Assembly (NCBI GenBank): GCA_010015745.1
Contig: ML978316.1
Location: 1-56,089, forward strand
Source: Setomelanomma holmii
Taxonomy: Eukaryota; Ascomycota; Dothideomycetes; Pleosporales; Phaeosphaeriaceae
Reading direction: 5' to 3'
Length of the DNA: 56,089 bases
The translations under genes and the position numbers were made by a program. The notes under the pieces were generated by a model. That model had not been told where the DNA came from and did not search any database. It saw only the letters and a program-made list of their open reading frames with translations. This document shows, one piece after another, positions 46,001-56,089 of the stretch. Position 1 is the first letter of the stretch; each line of letters begins with the position of its first letter.

Positions 46001-49000
46001 TCAGCAACATCTGAGCCATGGTCGCGAACTAGTTCACCATCTTTCAGTACAACTTGGAAGAGACCACGACGGGCGACATTGACTATGCGCGTACGCATGA
46101 CAGGGAGATCCTCGACAGCCGCATCAAAGGCCTTCTTGAGTTTTCTGGCTGCTTCAATCGAAAGTGTAGCGACACGCTGAGCAACGTACGCATCATTGAA
46201 CTTGGCTGACAATGCCATGAGACCTTCCTGGAGGGGCGTGCACAGGTAGATATCCTCGACCAGTGAAACGTCGACGCCGCAAAGATCAGCACAATCGGCT
46301 CTAGCTGTGTCACCCTCCCAATCCTTCCCAATCAGGGAGAGAGGTGGTACGTCAATCGTGTCTTCTTCGGACAACGGAGTGGCTTTGGCAGCCATAGCCG
46401 AGAGCGTAGGGTTCAGCATGATATCCGGCACGTTGAGCACAATGCCGTCCTCCCGTGCAGCAGCGACGAGCCTCATAGCACGCAACGAATCACCGCCCAT
46501 GCTAAAGAAGTTGTCATTCGCGCTGAAGTCTGCGTCGCCACCGAGGATCTTCGCCCAAAGTGATCCAAGCTTGAGCTCCATCTCAGATGTAGGCTCTTTC
46601 TTCTCTGACATGATCGAGTTGAAGCGTCTAAGATCCTGGCGTGTAACCGAAGTGCCAATTTCTCGAAGTCGCTTTCGGTCTGTCTTGCATGACACCAGTA
46701 ATGGCATCTTCCACAACGGGATGTATGCGCTTGGCACCATGTAGCCAGGTAGATCATTGAAGAGTTCCTTGGTCATCGTCTGGAGCGCGGCCTGGAACTT
46801 GTTCGAGAAGCTACCGAAGATATTACCATCAAGATGGCGCATGCCGCTCTTCTTCTGCTCAACAAGGAATGCGACAAGGGTTCCTTCGCCGCTTCCACCA
46901 GGTTTGATGACTTCAGCCGCGAGCTGGCAATCCGCTGGCAGATGCTTTTGCATATTGAACTCGATCTCCGCTAGCTCGATGCGTTGGCCGCGGAGCTTAA
47001 CCTGCTGGTCTTGACGACCAACGAAGATGACCTCGCCATTGCCATCGGGGTCGTACCGTATAAGATCACCCGTCTTGTAGATATGACCGCGTCGACCTGG
47101 AAAATTACCACTTCCATGAGTCAGGAAGTCTGGATCTTCGATAAAGACTTCTCCCGTCTTTGCTGGGTTGTTGAGATAGCCGTTGCCGACAATTGGACCT
47201 TCGATGAGTAGCTCTCCAACCGCACCGATGGGTACCAACTTGTTGTGATCACTCGGCTCTGTCAACCATAGAGCGCAGCCTTTGGCCTTGCCCATCGTGA
47301 TATACGGCTTCGACCCCACGTTTGCATTGATGGTTGCTCCGACCGTGCACTCTGAAGGCCCATAAGCATTCACAACCCGCGTCTTCTGCGCCCAAGAGGA
47401 TGCGTCGCTGGCCGAAACGCCTTCGCCTCCCAATGCAATGGAATCGAGCTGCTCAAGCAAGTCCACGTCGAGGGTGCGAGCCACGGAAGGCGTCATGCCT
47501 GCGAAAGTGACACGCAAGTCGCGCATCGCGCCACTGAGATCGTTCATCCGACGCTCTTCGGACGGCGTGCATAATGTTCCTCCATGGGCCAATGTGCAAA
47601 GCATCGAATCTATGCATACATCGAACGCATAGCTAGCGAAGTCCAGAACACGAGAATGTTGTCGATAGCCCACGTCATGCGCTCGTGGGATAGCACCAGA
47701 TGTGTATTGACTGTGCGTGATGATGCAACCTTTGGGAAGACCGGTGCTACCGCTAGTGAATTGGATATATAGCGGCGCCGACGGTGAAACTGTCGGTAGC
47801 GTAGTCTTCGGTTGTTGCTCTGCAAATGGACTGTAAACTTTCTCGAACTTCGATTCGGATATTGGGATAATGGTGGCAGACGGCGCTATGCGAGCACTCA
47901 ATGTCGACTGTGACTTAGCGCATATGAGTAATGTCGCGTTGATCTGCTGCGTGATTGAGCGAAGACGGCCTTCGGGTTGTGCTGGGTCAAGCAGCGCAAA
48001 ACAAGCACCGGCCTTCATGACTGCGATTACGGCAACGGATGTCCATCGTGATTTTTCGAATAGTAGAGGGATGATCTGATTGGGTGAATGGTCCAGCAGT
48101 CGCAAGTTCAAGGCCAGATGGGTTGAATAGTCTTCAACTTGGCGATAGGTCAGGTTGCCGTCCCACGCCTCTATGGCGATTTTTTCTGGTTGCTTCGCAG
48201 CTTGCTCCGAGATCATTTCATGATGACACAAGCGCATATCTGGCTGTAAAGGCGTATTCCAGCCCCATAGCTCATCGAGCTCACCAGGTGAAATGTAAGT
48301 AAAACTCGAAATGTCGTGATTGGCGTCGCTACAAAGGGTATCGAGAATGTTGGAAAAGAAATGAAGCTGAGACACCGATTGATGTAGTGACATGTTTGGA
48401 GGAAGCCATTGCGAAGTCATGTGCAGCGAGCCTTGTTGTATCTCAAGCAAAACCTCGAAGCTCCACTATATGGTGTTAATGACTCGTTGCTTAATTGTCT
48501 GACAAGTACTTGCTTCTTCTTTGGTCCCATCATTTAGGAATATAGTGATGGGATCCTCTGTGACGATTTCTTTCGAACGCAAGCTATTGATATTGGCCGT
48601 TAAGCTCTTTGTTGCTGCGTGGCTGGGCAGATCAAGCTCGAGCGTGTCTATGCATTGAATCGACCTATCTCCAGCATCTTTGATGCCCCAGGTGAAATGG
48701 TGAAATGTGTCGCGCTGATATCGCTGAATCAAGAGGGTCCACGCGGTGAGGACGGTGTCCAGCACTTCCCCTAAAGCTTGATCTTGACGGACCTCTACCA
48801 GCACTTTGTTTGGCTTCGACACTGGAGGTATTTCTCGTGTGGTCTCTCGAGGATTCGAGCCACTGTTTGGCGAAGTACTTGTGCTGTCGCTGTGCACCTT
48901 GCTCTCCAGTGGTATGCTTACAATGTTTCCAAAGCGCACACCGTGATCGCCGTTCGGTAAATGCATCTTTGCGACAAGACTCGAGCGTCGACGTTTGTGT

Positions 49001-49107
49001 TTGGTGTGCTCCAACTTATCTTCAGAACGGAAGGTCGTGAAAGAATGTGAGTCTTCATGTGCAGAGCGATCCAAGTCCCAAGCCTTCTCGTAAAATGAGC
49101 CAAGCAT
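43009..49107 (-). CDS. NPS6: Siderophore-type nonribosomal peptide synthetase (A-T-C-T-T-C)
   Basis: CDS complement(43009..48465, 48514..49107), 2016 residues, after removing a 48-nt GC-AG intron. NPS6/SidD enzymes join N5-acyl-N5-hydroxyornithine units into extracellular fusarinine-type siderophores. After a 250-residue N-terminal region comes one A domain: FTSGSTGLPKG at about 434, NAYGPSECTVGA, YKTGDLIRYDPDG and LRGQRIELAEIE. T1 has MGGDSLRAM (Ser about 858). C1 has an intact HHAVYDG (about 1057-1063). T2 and T3 follow back to back with LGGDS (Ser about 1428 and 1499). C2 is the last domain, with SHAQYDE replacing HHxxxDG (His about 1709). There is no second A domain. One A domain and the adjacent ABC exporter favour NPS6/SidD over SidC. 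The start ATG at 49107 is the first in frame; an additional upstream exon cannot be excluded. Confidence 0.85.
48466..48513 (-). other. GC-AG intron in the siderophore NRPS
   Basis: The two NRPS reading frames are in the same phase, separated only by a TAG at 48466-48468. Removing 48 nt that begin GCAAGT and end ATATAG joins DGTKEE to WSFEVLLEIQQ, a natural continuation. GCAAGT is the standard donor of GC-AG introns, and ATTAAC upstream of the acceptor can serve as branch site. The nearest GT donor, four bases further in, would remove 44 nt and break the frame. Confidence 0.75.
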
Positions 49108-49402
49108 CACGAATGTGCGTGCTCAACAAGCTCCCCACCTGAGCTCTTGACTAGGTTGTACCTTCGTCAAAAGCGCACATATCTTCTTCGGCCAAGCCCT
49201 GCCGCTTTCGACAGCGGTCGTTCGCGTCATTGCACGGACGCCCTTCATGCAGGGCTCTACATAGCGGCTTTTGCATGTCGCTGATCCGTGTTTGGTGTGG
49301 ATTGTTGCTTCGAGAGGTGTCAGCGTCTAGTGTGATATCCCTCTTTGGGCGTAATAAAAACTTTTCTTAGCCCAACCACTCAAACCCCACAATTAATGAT
49401 CG

Positions 49403-49411
49403 ATCAGATAA
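49403..49411 (+). promoter_or_regulatory. SreA/Sre1-type site 1 (ATCAGATAA)
   Basis: Exact match to ATCWGATAA, the consensus of the iron-sensing GATA repressor SreA/Sre1 of ascomycetes. It lies 296 bp upstream of the NRPS ATG and 19 bp from site 2, a spacing compatible with paired binding on one helix face. Confidence 0.75.
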
Positions 49412-49421
49412 TTTGCAAATG

Positions 49422-49430
49422 ATCTGATAA
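49422..49430 (+). promoter_or_regulatory. SreA/Sre1-type site 2 (ATCTGATAA)
   Basis: Exact match to ATCWGATAA, 19 bp start-to-start from site 1 and in the same orientation, suggesting a tandem repressor site. Confidence 0.75.
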
Positions 49431-49525
49431 CTCTAACTGAACAGTGTGTGCATGAAACATGGGCAGACCTGCCTCTTGTGGTGCAAGCGCATGCAGGGTG
49501 ACATCGATAGCGGCACATCTCTTTC

Positions 49526-49534
49526 ATCTGATAA
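49526..49534 (+). promoter_or_regulatory. SreA/Sre1-type site 3 (ATCTGATAA)
   Basis: Exact match to ATCWGATAA about 420 bp upstream of the NRPS start codon, same orientation as sites 1 and 2. Confidence 0.7.
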
Positions 49535-49888
49535 CGGCCGATTCTCGGAGTGAGGGCTAGCAGGCATTTGTTGGCATGGGGGTGCACGTGCTGGACCGTT
49601 TCTCCGACAGGTACGTAATACCTAACGTCCAGGGTATGCAGCATCGAACATCGATGAGCTTCCTGAAAAGTTAAATGGACCAAATATCGTGCTAGTGAAT
49701 TGCTGCACACAAGACTTGCGCAACACATGGGCGATCAGATGTTTCTCTGCCGATCGCGGCCCGCTGACGAAAGTGAAGCGATCTGCGCGACGGCATTTTT
49801 CGATAATGGAAGTTTTCCGCATCGGCTCTATCGCCTCTGCGAACGTCGATGTATGATAAGCACGGCGGGAAGGCTTCGCTTAGGTCGG

Positions 49889-49897
49889 ATCTGATAA
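49889..49897 (+). promoter_or_regulatory. SreA/Sre1-type site 4 (ATCTGATAA)
   Basis: Exact match to ATCWGATAA, 782 bp from the NRPS ATG and about 600 bp from the GNAT ATG, so it could serve either divergent gene. Confidence 0.65.
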
Positions 49898-50500
49898 CCC
49901 CTTCATCCTCATATGCGAAAGGGGGAGGTACCACTGACGGTTAAGGCGCTGCGGGCGCCCTATGCTTGTCAACCTGTGATGTACGTGGCTTGGACCAGGG
50001 TTTCGCCGTAGAAGAACTAGATGTGTGGGGCGTTTATCCTAGTCGGCGCGAAAAAGAGTTGCTTTGTCTACCGGGTTACCTACGCGCGGACTTTCATACC
50101 AGTGTCCTGATGCCGGTATTGATGTGCGTTCGTGGCTTTCCCCGATGAGAACTGGGGTGTGACTTTTCGTAGATCCACTCAGTGCTCTCCTGAATAAGAT
50201 GGAGCGCTACCGAGCCTCGTATTCAATAGTGCACACCCAGAATTGAGCGGGACGAATTTGGGCCTCCATATCCTCACGCCACAAACTGCTCAGAATTTTA
50301 GTCGTTGGTCTAGACTGCAAGGAAACAACCTGAACGCTGCTGGTACATCTCGCGTACTCCGTGACAACTTCCACAACGAGGCACGGGTGCATAACCTGAT
50401 CTTGAGTAAGTGCTCATGTGTCTGGTTTAGGTTAATGCTTCTTGCTCAACTAACCTGCTGAAAGAAAACGAAAATTCAGAGTATTCAGTTGCCAATAAAA

Positions 50501-51284
50501 ATGGGCTTTGTGGTGCTACCAGCACTTGTAGCTGATATTAGTGCGGTATACGATGTCTATTTCGCGGCGTTCAAAGACAACGCGGTCACCAGAGCGCTTT
50601 TTCCGAACACGTCGACCAACGACATGGCGAATGCAGGATCCGAATTTAGGTATGTACCCGATGCATGCTTTCGTGTAGGCATGGTTCCGGCTTCGAAAGC
50701 CCTTGTCGTGTAGGGAAAACTAACGGCATTCAAGGAAAGCACATACTGCTCATGTGAGCCAGTACTGGGCGAAGGATTCGACGCAGTATACGCTAAAGTG
50801 TGTCGATTGCGAGACGGGAGAGATTGTAGGTATGGCGCTATGGGATATATACCTGACTCCGAGTCAATGGAGAAGACCCGAACTTTCCTGGCTGGAGGGC
50901 GGTGATAGAGAGCGAGCCGAAGCACTTATCTCGCCGCTGTGGGACGCGAGAGAGAAGTTCTGGCTCGATAAGAGGTATCTCTATTGTCATGTGATGGCCG
51001 TACATCCATCCAATCAGCGAAAAGGCATCGGTGAGATGCTACTGAACTACGGCATTGGCGTAGCTCAACAAACGGAGTTGCCCATCTACATTGAGAGTTC
51101 ACGGGAAGGCAAGCGGTTGTACGAGAAAGTTGGGTGCCAGAGACTGAAGAGGCCAGCAGTCAGCCAGAAAATATTGACAAACGGCAAGATCAACGGCAAG
51201 AAAGATGATAATGAGGCCATGCTCTTCGTATGGTTTCCCAAGGGCAAGGAAGATGCCTTAGCAAAAGGGATTGAGCTAGTATAA
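50501..51284 (+). CDS. GNAT-family N-acetyltransferase in siderophore locus
   Basis: CDS join(50501..50649, 50735..51284), 232 residues, with an 85-nt GT-AG intron joining in phase (CTAAC branch site visible). The GNAT acetyl-CoA site is MAVHPSNQRKGIGEMLLNYG, with the QRKGIG pyrophosphate loop; IYIESSREGKRLYEKVGCQ is the usual later strand and helix. Such proteins transfer an acyl group from acyl-CoA to an amine. It is divergent from the NRPS and tail-to-tail with the ABC exporter, 161 bp away, so it may modify the siderophore or its hydroxyornithine unit, the role SidF, SidG or SidL play in other fungi. I cannot say it is an orthologue of those; it could be an unrelated general GNAT. The start at 50501 is the first ATG of the fold. 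Confidence 0.8.
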
Positions 51285-51445
51285 ATCCAGACGTACCGAC
51301 CGTAAAAAGTAGCGCTTTGTTATATACAAATTAGATGGATGTCGTGCAGTCTATGAACTGTGCCGGCACTGCGCAATTCGCGTAAATGGCCTGCTGGTGC
51401 ACTGGGCCTATGCAAGCAATAACTACTTCGTCTCTGCGATGTGCT

Positions 51446-54400
51446 TCAGCTCAGCATCTGATGAAGTGCGTTGACGCGGTAGCTCTCGCTTCGTAGTACC
51501 AATTCCTCGTGTCTGCCTTGGTCGACGACTTTGCCGCCTTCAATCAGAAAGATGACGTCTGCACGGGCGATTGTTCTAAGGCGATGCGCGATAGCGATGA
51601 CTGTAACGCCATGGCCTTTAACAGCCCTTTCGAGACCGAGCTCAAGCGCCCGTTCACTCTCTGCATCCAACGCGCTTGTGCTTTCATCAAGTAGCAGCAG
51701 CTTTGGCTTTCTTACAAGCGCCCGAGCGATCGATAAGCGCTGTCTCTGCCCACCAGATAATTGGGAGCCATTAGCACCACAATCAGTGTCGTAGCCCTGA
51801 GGAAGTTCCATGATCGTATCGTGTATGTTTGCAATCTTGCAAGCGTCTTGAATCTCCTCATCCAAAGGTGAATGGCCTGGCCGCGCACCAAGGGAGAGAT
51901 TGAACTTGATACTTCCTTGAAACATTACGTTGTCTTGAGGCACGTAAGCAATGTCGTCCCGAAAAGAAGTGCTGCCATGACGTCCGATATCGAAGCCGTT
52001 GATACATATGGTGCCTGATGAAGGAGTGTAGAAACGTTCCAGCAACGCGAAAACAGTACTCTTGCCAGCACCCGATGGGCCGACTAATGCGCAGAATTGA
52101 CCGGGCTGTATGGTGAGCGATAAAGACATGAGCACCTGTTTTCCTGGGCGCGCAGGGTAAGCGAACTCTACATCGCGAAACAATACACGAGCGCCGTCTT
52201 GAGTCGAGGCTGGTGAAGTCGAGTCCGCATATGCCTCGACGTCCGACTGTTTCTCTCCGCCACTGGTATCTGGCGGAAATCTACCAGATGAGATGCCAGA
52301 TCGTGTTCCCAGGTCGACCAGTCCACATATTCGTGATATGGCATTTCTCGCCTTCGAGATCTCGGGCGCTAGAGTAAATAGTTGACCCCATAACTGGGCC
52401 GACACGAGCATGGCTATAAGAATAATGAAGAACTGCGTCTGCGTGTATCTGCCCTCGATGATGTTCTTTGAACCCCACCAATACGCGAAGGCATAAATAA
52501 AGCCGCCACAGGAGTTGGCAACCGCCAGCCACACGTTCGTCTTGAAACACTGCTTCACCATCTCTTTGCGCGGAGCTCGGAGCGAGCGACGGTACGTGTG
52601 TAGGATCTCATCTTCGATCGAGAGTGCGTGGATAGTCTTGATGTTAGACACAGCTTCTATAGTCACACCAATGGAAGAAGAGAACGCTCCAGCATGCTTG
52701 GCTGCAAAGCGACCTATCGCCCGGAGCTGCATATAGCCAGCTCCTAGTAGCAAAGGCACGATGACCAGACAAACGATAGCGATCCTCCAAGCCACGATGT
52801 GTGATAGAACGATAGCAGCCACAAAGTTGACAAGCACGGAGAACAGCGTTCCAACGATGGATCCGCTGAAACCAGCAAGCGAATTTCCATCCTTGGTGAT
52901 GTACTCGAGCAGCATGGATGGACTTCGCCCTTCCGATTCGTGCCACTGCAATGACTGTTGTAATAGTGCTTGGAGGGACAGGTCGCGAACCTTGTATATA
53001 AGACGCTCGGAGATAAGTCCAAAGATTGCCCAACTTGTGAAGTTGGCGAAAAACTCGATGCATGCAAGCATGAACCATAAGCCGGACAGTAGTTCGCCTC
53101 GGGATCGAATGTAGTCGGGCGGATTGCATGGTGACATGGTGCCCATGATGTTTCCGAACAACAGGCCAGATCCAGAATACTGTCCGCCAACGATGAGGGC
53201 TGCAAAGAATGCTAGGACAAGCAGAAGAAGGTAGGGTCGCACTAGTGGCAACATAATCTTGGAAATAGAGCCCGCTACAATGGTTCCTTCGGGTCCTTTC
53301 GTTGTTGCTGACTCGATCTCTTTGGATGTAGGTGCTTCTGCTACCTCGTCGGAATTAAGGAGCTGCTTTTCATCTGCCAACACATCGATGCTGTTTGCCT
53401 CGATGCTGGTTCTGGAGCTTGATGACCCTGCGTCAACCTCCACTTTTACTGACTGAAGTCGAATCATGTCTGCGTACGCGCTTTCTCGGCTGACAAGCTC
53501 GTCGTGGGTACCTTGCTCAAGGATTTCACCCTTCTTCATGACCACAATTTTTGAAGCATTTCTGATAGTCGAGAGCCTGTGTGCGATGGCAATCACCGTT
53601 CGTCCTTCAGAAGCGCGATCAATCGCGGCTTGAATTCGCTGTTCGCTGGCAGAGTCGAGTGCGGCAGTAGCTTCGTCCAGTATAAGGATGCGAGGATCGC
53701 GAACCAAAGCACGAGCAAGTGCAATGCGTTGCTTCTGGCCGCCACTGACTAGGCTTCCTTTAGATCCAACAAGGGTTGCATGCCCGAACTCCAAGCGGTC
53801 GATGAATGATGCAACATCTGCGAGTCCAGCAGCATGTTGTACCAAACGAACGATCTCAGTGACCTCTGGACCTGCGGCTTTGGCAAGATCTTGTAGGTCT
53901 TCACCACCCCTGGCACTTGAGGTCATGTCAGTCAATTTACTGCTTAGCAAAGTATCGCTGAGGTGTACATGGGCAGGTGAATTCACTAGTCCGAGGGCTA
54001 TATTTTCGAGGATGGACCGATTCAGCAGCGACGGTTCTTGCTGCACGAGACTGATGCAGCCGCGAAGCGACCTGATGTTCACATCTTTAACGTTATGAGG
54101 ACCAAGAAAAATGTCTCCATCCTGCGGGTCGTAGAAGCGAGTGATCAGACTGGCAATGGTGGATTTGCCACTTCCGGATAATCCGACCAGCGCAGTCAGG
54201 CGACCAGACTCGCATGTCAATGCAACATTGTTCAGAACTGGATGGTCCGGCCTGGATGGGTATGTGAAAGTCACATTTAGGAACTCGATGGGACCATCCA
54301 GATCTGCAGGTTTCTCGGAAACAGTCAAAGTGTTGTCGATCGTAGGTTGAGTCTCAATGTCACCGCGCAAGCGTTCGAACGCTGCCAACGCACCTCCAAA

Positions 54401-55445
54401 TAAGGGCAACATGGGCGCGACCTGACTCAAAACGATAGCCCCTGGAAAGTTATTAGTACGATGTCTATGCCCATCTAATGACTAGAATCAACTTACCATC
54501 CAAAAGGATGAATGTGACAGTATAAATTTCGCCGATCGAAGAATTGCCATCTCCTTCGAGGGCATTGGCAACCTTGCGACTGCCTTGCCAGTACCCCAAC
54601 GCACTGGCCGAAAAGGCAATGAAATACAGCAGCCCAGCTTGCACCGCCGCAGCGGTAGCTTTGCGAATGCCTTGCGTACGTGCTTCGCCCAAATGAGCCC
54701 TGAACTGCTCTTCAAGTCTGACATTGGCGCTTAAAGCATGAACAAGACCAACGTTGCTGAGCGCTTCTGAAGCAATGGCGCTAGCGGACCCAAAGCACGC
54801 GGACAGCTTTGCTGTGTATTTTGAGACGAAGTGGCCACCAACCGTCGCCATAAGCAGGAAAGCAGGGATGAGAGCGACTAGCATGCCAGCGAGTTCAGCA
54901 TCTTTGATGAAGCCGACGATATAGGCTGTGATGCAGAAAGACACACACGTTAACGCAACGCCGACCTTCTCGTTGGTGCCGCTTTCGATTGCTTGAATGT
55001 CTCCATTGAGTCGCGATGACACCTCACCGGCCTGGAGTTTGTCGAAAAATGCCACGTCTTGGCGAAGGAGGTTCCTGAGGTACCGATCTCGAATCCGTTG
55101 GGCCAAGCGCTGTGATGCCAAGTTCCAGCAAACCAGGTGGGTGTATATGCAGACGAAGCTCGCAATGGCAATATATACTAGTAGTAGGATCTTTGGAGTG
55201 ATGGAGGCTTCCTCTGCTGTATCTGAGACGCCGGAGCGGTTTGCACATGTCGCGTTGTTGATTTGGTCCACAAGCTGTCCAAATACGATTCCTATGAGAG
55301 GGAAAGGAACGCCTGCTGCAATGGCCGCTATGCAGCCGACGACAATGAGGACCTTATCTAGCCATGTGGGATCGGCGTAGAAAAGAAGATGCAGGAAGCC
55401 AAAAAATGGCTTTATGGTCGCCCTGGACGGCCGTTTGAGAGCCAT
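51446..55445 (-). CDS. Full-size ABC-B exporter in siderophore locus
   Basis: CDS complement(51446..54441, 54497..55445), 1314 residues, with a 55-nt GT-AG intron joining in phase. The layout is TMD1-NBD1-TMD2-NBD2, the multidrug/MDR type. NBD1 has Walker A GLSGSGKST (about 403-411), signature LVSGGQKQR (about 547) and Walker B ILILDEATAALD. NBD2 has GPSGAGKST (near 1100), QLSGGQRQR and LLLLDESTSALD, with an H-loop in IAIAHRL in both halves, so both ATP sites look active. A polar linker of about 60 residues separates the halves. In A. fumigatus and Cochliobolus an ABC-B gene (sitT-like) sits next to sidD/NPS6, so this is probably the siderophore or siderophore-product exporter. The start at 55445 is fixed by the ATG before the first TMD. 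Confidence 0.9.
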
Positions 55446-56089
55446 TGAGCGTATGAAAGCCGGAGAGAGTCAAAAGATGGCCGCTCATTAGACAGGAGCC
55501 GATTGCGTAGACGCTCCTTCAATTATTCGATCTGAACGCGAAATATAATTTGATCCAAGTCGTGTGGAATAGGGTTCACCGCTGCACACCGATGTCCGGC
55601 AAAGAATGACAGGATTGAATGTGATTTTGGCAAATGCGTCGGCATGAGGCCTGGGGCTCGTGGCCGTCCCAAGCCGCGATGGCCAGGATCGACATAGTGG
55701 ATGCATGCAAATTGTTGGCATAACGTCAACGGGTATAGCCCTAGATGAAGTGGATGCATGAAGGATGCTGGGCCCGACCAGGGTGGCAAGCTAGTGGTGG
55801 AGACTGACGCGAGTTGGAGCGATCCCGGAATCTAATCAGATCATCAAAATTTTCAGCGCCCGTTGCCAAATTCAAGCATTTCCGAGTTGTCATTAGTTGT
55901 GGCACAAAGAGGAAATGTGTCCGCAATCGCTAGAAGGAAATGAACACACTACGATGGGGTAGTGATAATTGAAAATGATATTGCTCAAACATCTATAACG
56001 TGGCTCACCACCGAGCGCACGTCCCCACCCAACGCACGAATTTTGTCGGATCCCACCCACAAAGATGAGGTTATTGAGCCACGTACAGC
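55446..56089. other. ABC exporter upstream region at window end
   Basis: About 640 bases with the exporter promoter. I found no exact ATCWGATAA here; the nearest is ATCAGATCA at about 55837. A 10-bp inverted repeat lies near the end. No gene is supported. Confidence 0.5.
55998..56084. repeat. Spaced 10-bp inverted repeat
   Basis: ACGTGGCTCA at 55998-56007 and its exact reverse complement TGAGCCACGT at 56075-56084, 67 bp apart. It may be paired regulator sites or the terminal repeats of a small element; with no visible target duplication I favour neither. Confidence 0.6.

Larger units (their letters stand above)
49108..50500. promoter_or_regulatory. Divergent NRPS / GNAT promoter with SreA-type GATA sites
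   Basis: A 1.4-kb spacer between the divergent NRPS (-) and GNAT (+) start codons. It carries four exact ATCWGATAA matches at 49403-49411, 49422-49430, 49526-49534 and 49889-49897, all read on the + strand and 300-790 bp upstream of the NRPS start. Small ORFs inside it are unsupported. Confidence 0.75.

Noticed and set aside
1..56089. tRNA genes, CRISPR arrays and transposons
   Set aside because: I looked for T-loop-like GTTCGA boxes, regular repeats and transposase motifs and found none that hold up by eye; a tRNA or repeat search could still find degenerate ones.

Overview
This is a 56-kb stretch of nuclear DNA from a filamentous ascomycete. The evidence is short GT-AG introns of about 48-115 nt, intron-poor genes of fungal families (2EXR, DUF3176, DUF7704, GPI-type lysophospholipase B, S10 carboxypeptidase), long gene-poor spacers, and a single-adenylation-domain siderophore NRPS next to an ABC-B exporter. 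Gene style suggests Dothideomycetes (Capnodiales/Mycosphaerellales-like); that placement is inference. I saw no bacterial operon, CRISPR array, rRNA, tRNA or recognisable transposon.

Layout. 1-11 kb holds housekeeping genes: flavohemoglobin (+), chromatin-remodeller subunit RSC9 (-, four exons), a divergent Rec114/Rec7-like meiotic recombination gene (+, three exons) and diphthamide enzyme DPH2 (-). 11-18 kb holds secreted hydrolases: a GPI-type lysophospholipase B (-) and an S10 serine carboxypeptidase (+) whose reading frame is broken twice. 18-26 kb is gene-poor apart from a six-exon YANK/STK32-type AGC kinase (-). 26-37.6 kb holds a TAPT1/Emp65 membrane protein (-), a frameshifted 2EXR/F-box-like gene (+), a TesB-type acyl-CoA thioesterase (+), a DUF3176 membrane protein with a premature stop (-), an MFS multidrug transporter (+) and a DUF7704 protein (+). 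39-42 kb holds a secreted tyrosinase (+) and a small cysteine-rich secreted protein (-).

43-55.4 kb is the most interesting part: an apparent extracellular-siderophore locus. A 2016-residue NRPS (NPS6/SidD-like, -) is divergent from a GNAT acetyltransferase (+), which is tail-to-tail with a full-size ABC-B exporter (-). The spacer upstream of the NRPS carries four exact matches to ATCWGATAA, the consensus of the iron-responsive GATA repressor SreA/Sre1, within 500 bp. The NRPS reads A-T-C-T-T-C, with two adjacent, about 76% identical carrier domains and no second A domain. Its frame is continuous only if a 48-nt GC-AG intron is removed. The likely logic is iron-repressed synthesis of a hydroxamate siderophore, possible acyl tailoring by the GNAT protein, and export by the ABC protein.

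Three genes in the window are disrupted (S10 by two -1 shifts, 2EXR by a +1 in a T5 run, DUF3176 by an in-frame TAG), so either this strain is losing genes or the assembly carries local errors. Exon boundaries were set by hand from splice consensus, phase and family continuity.
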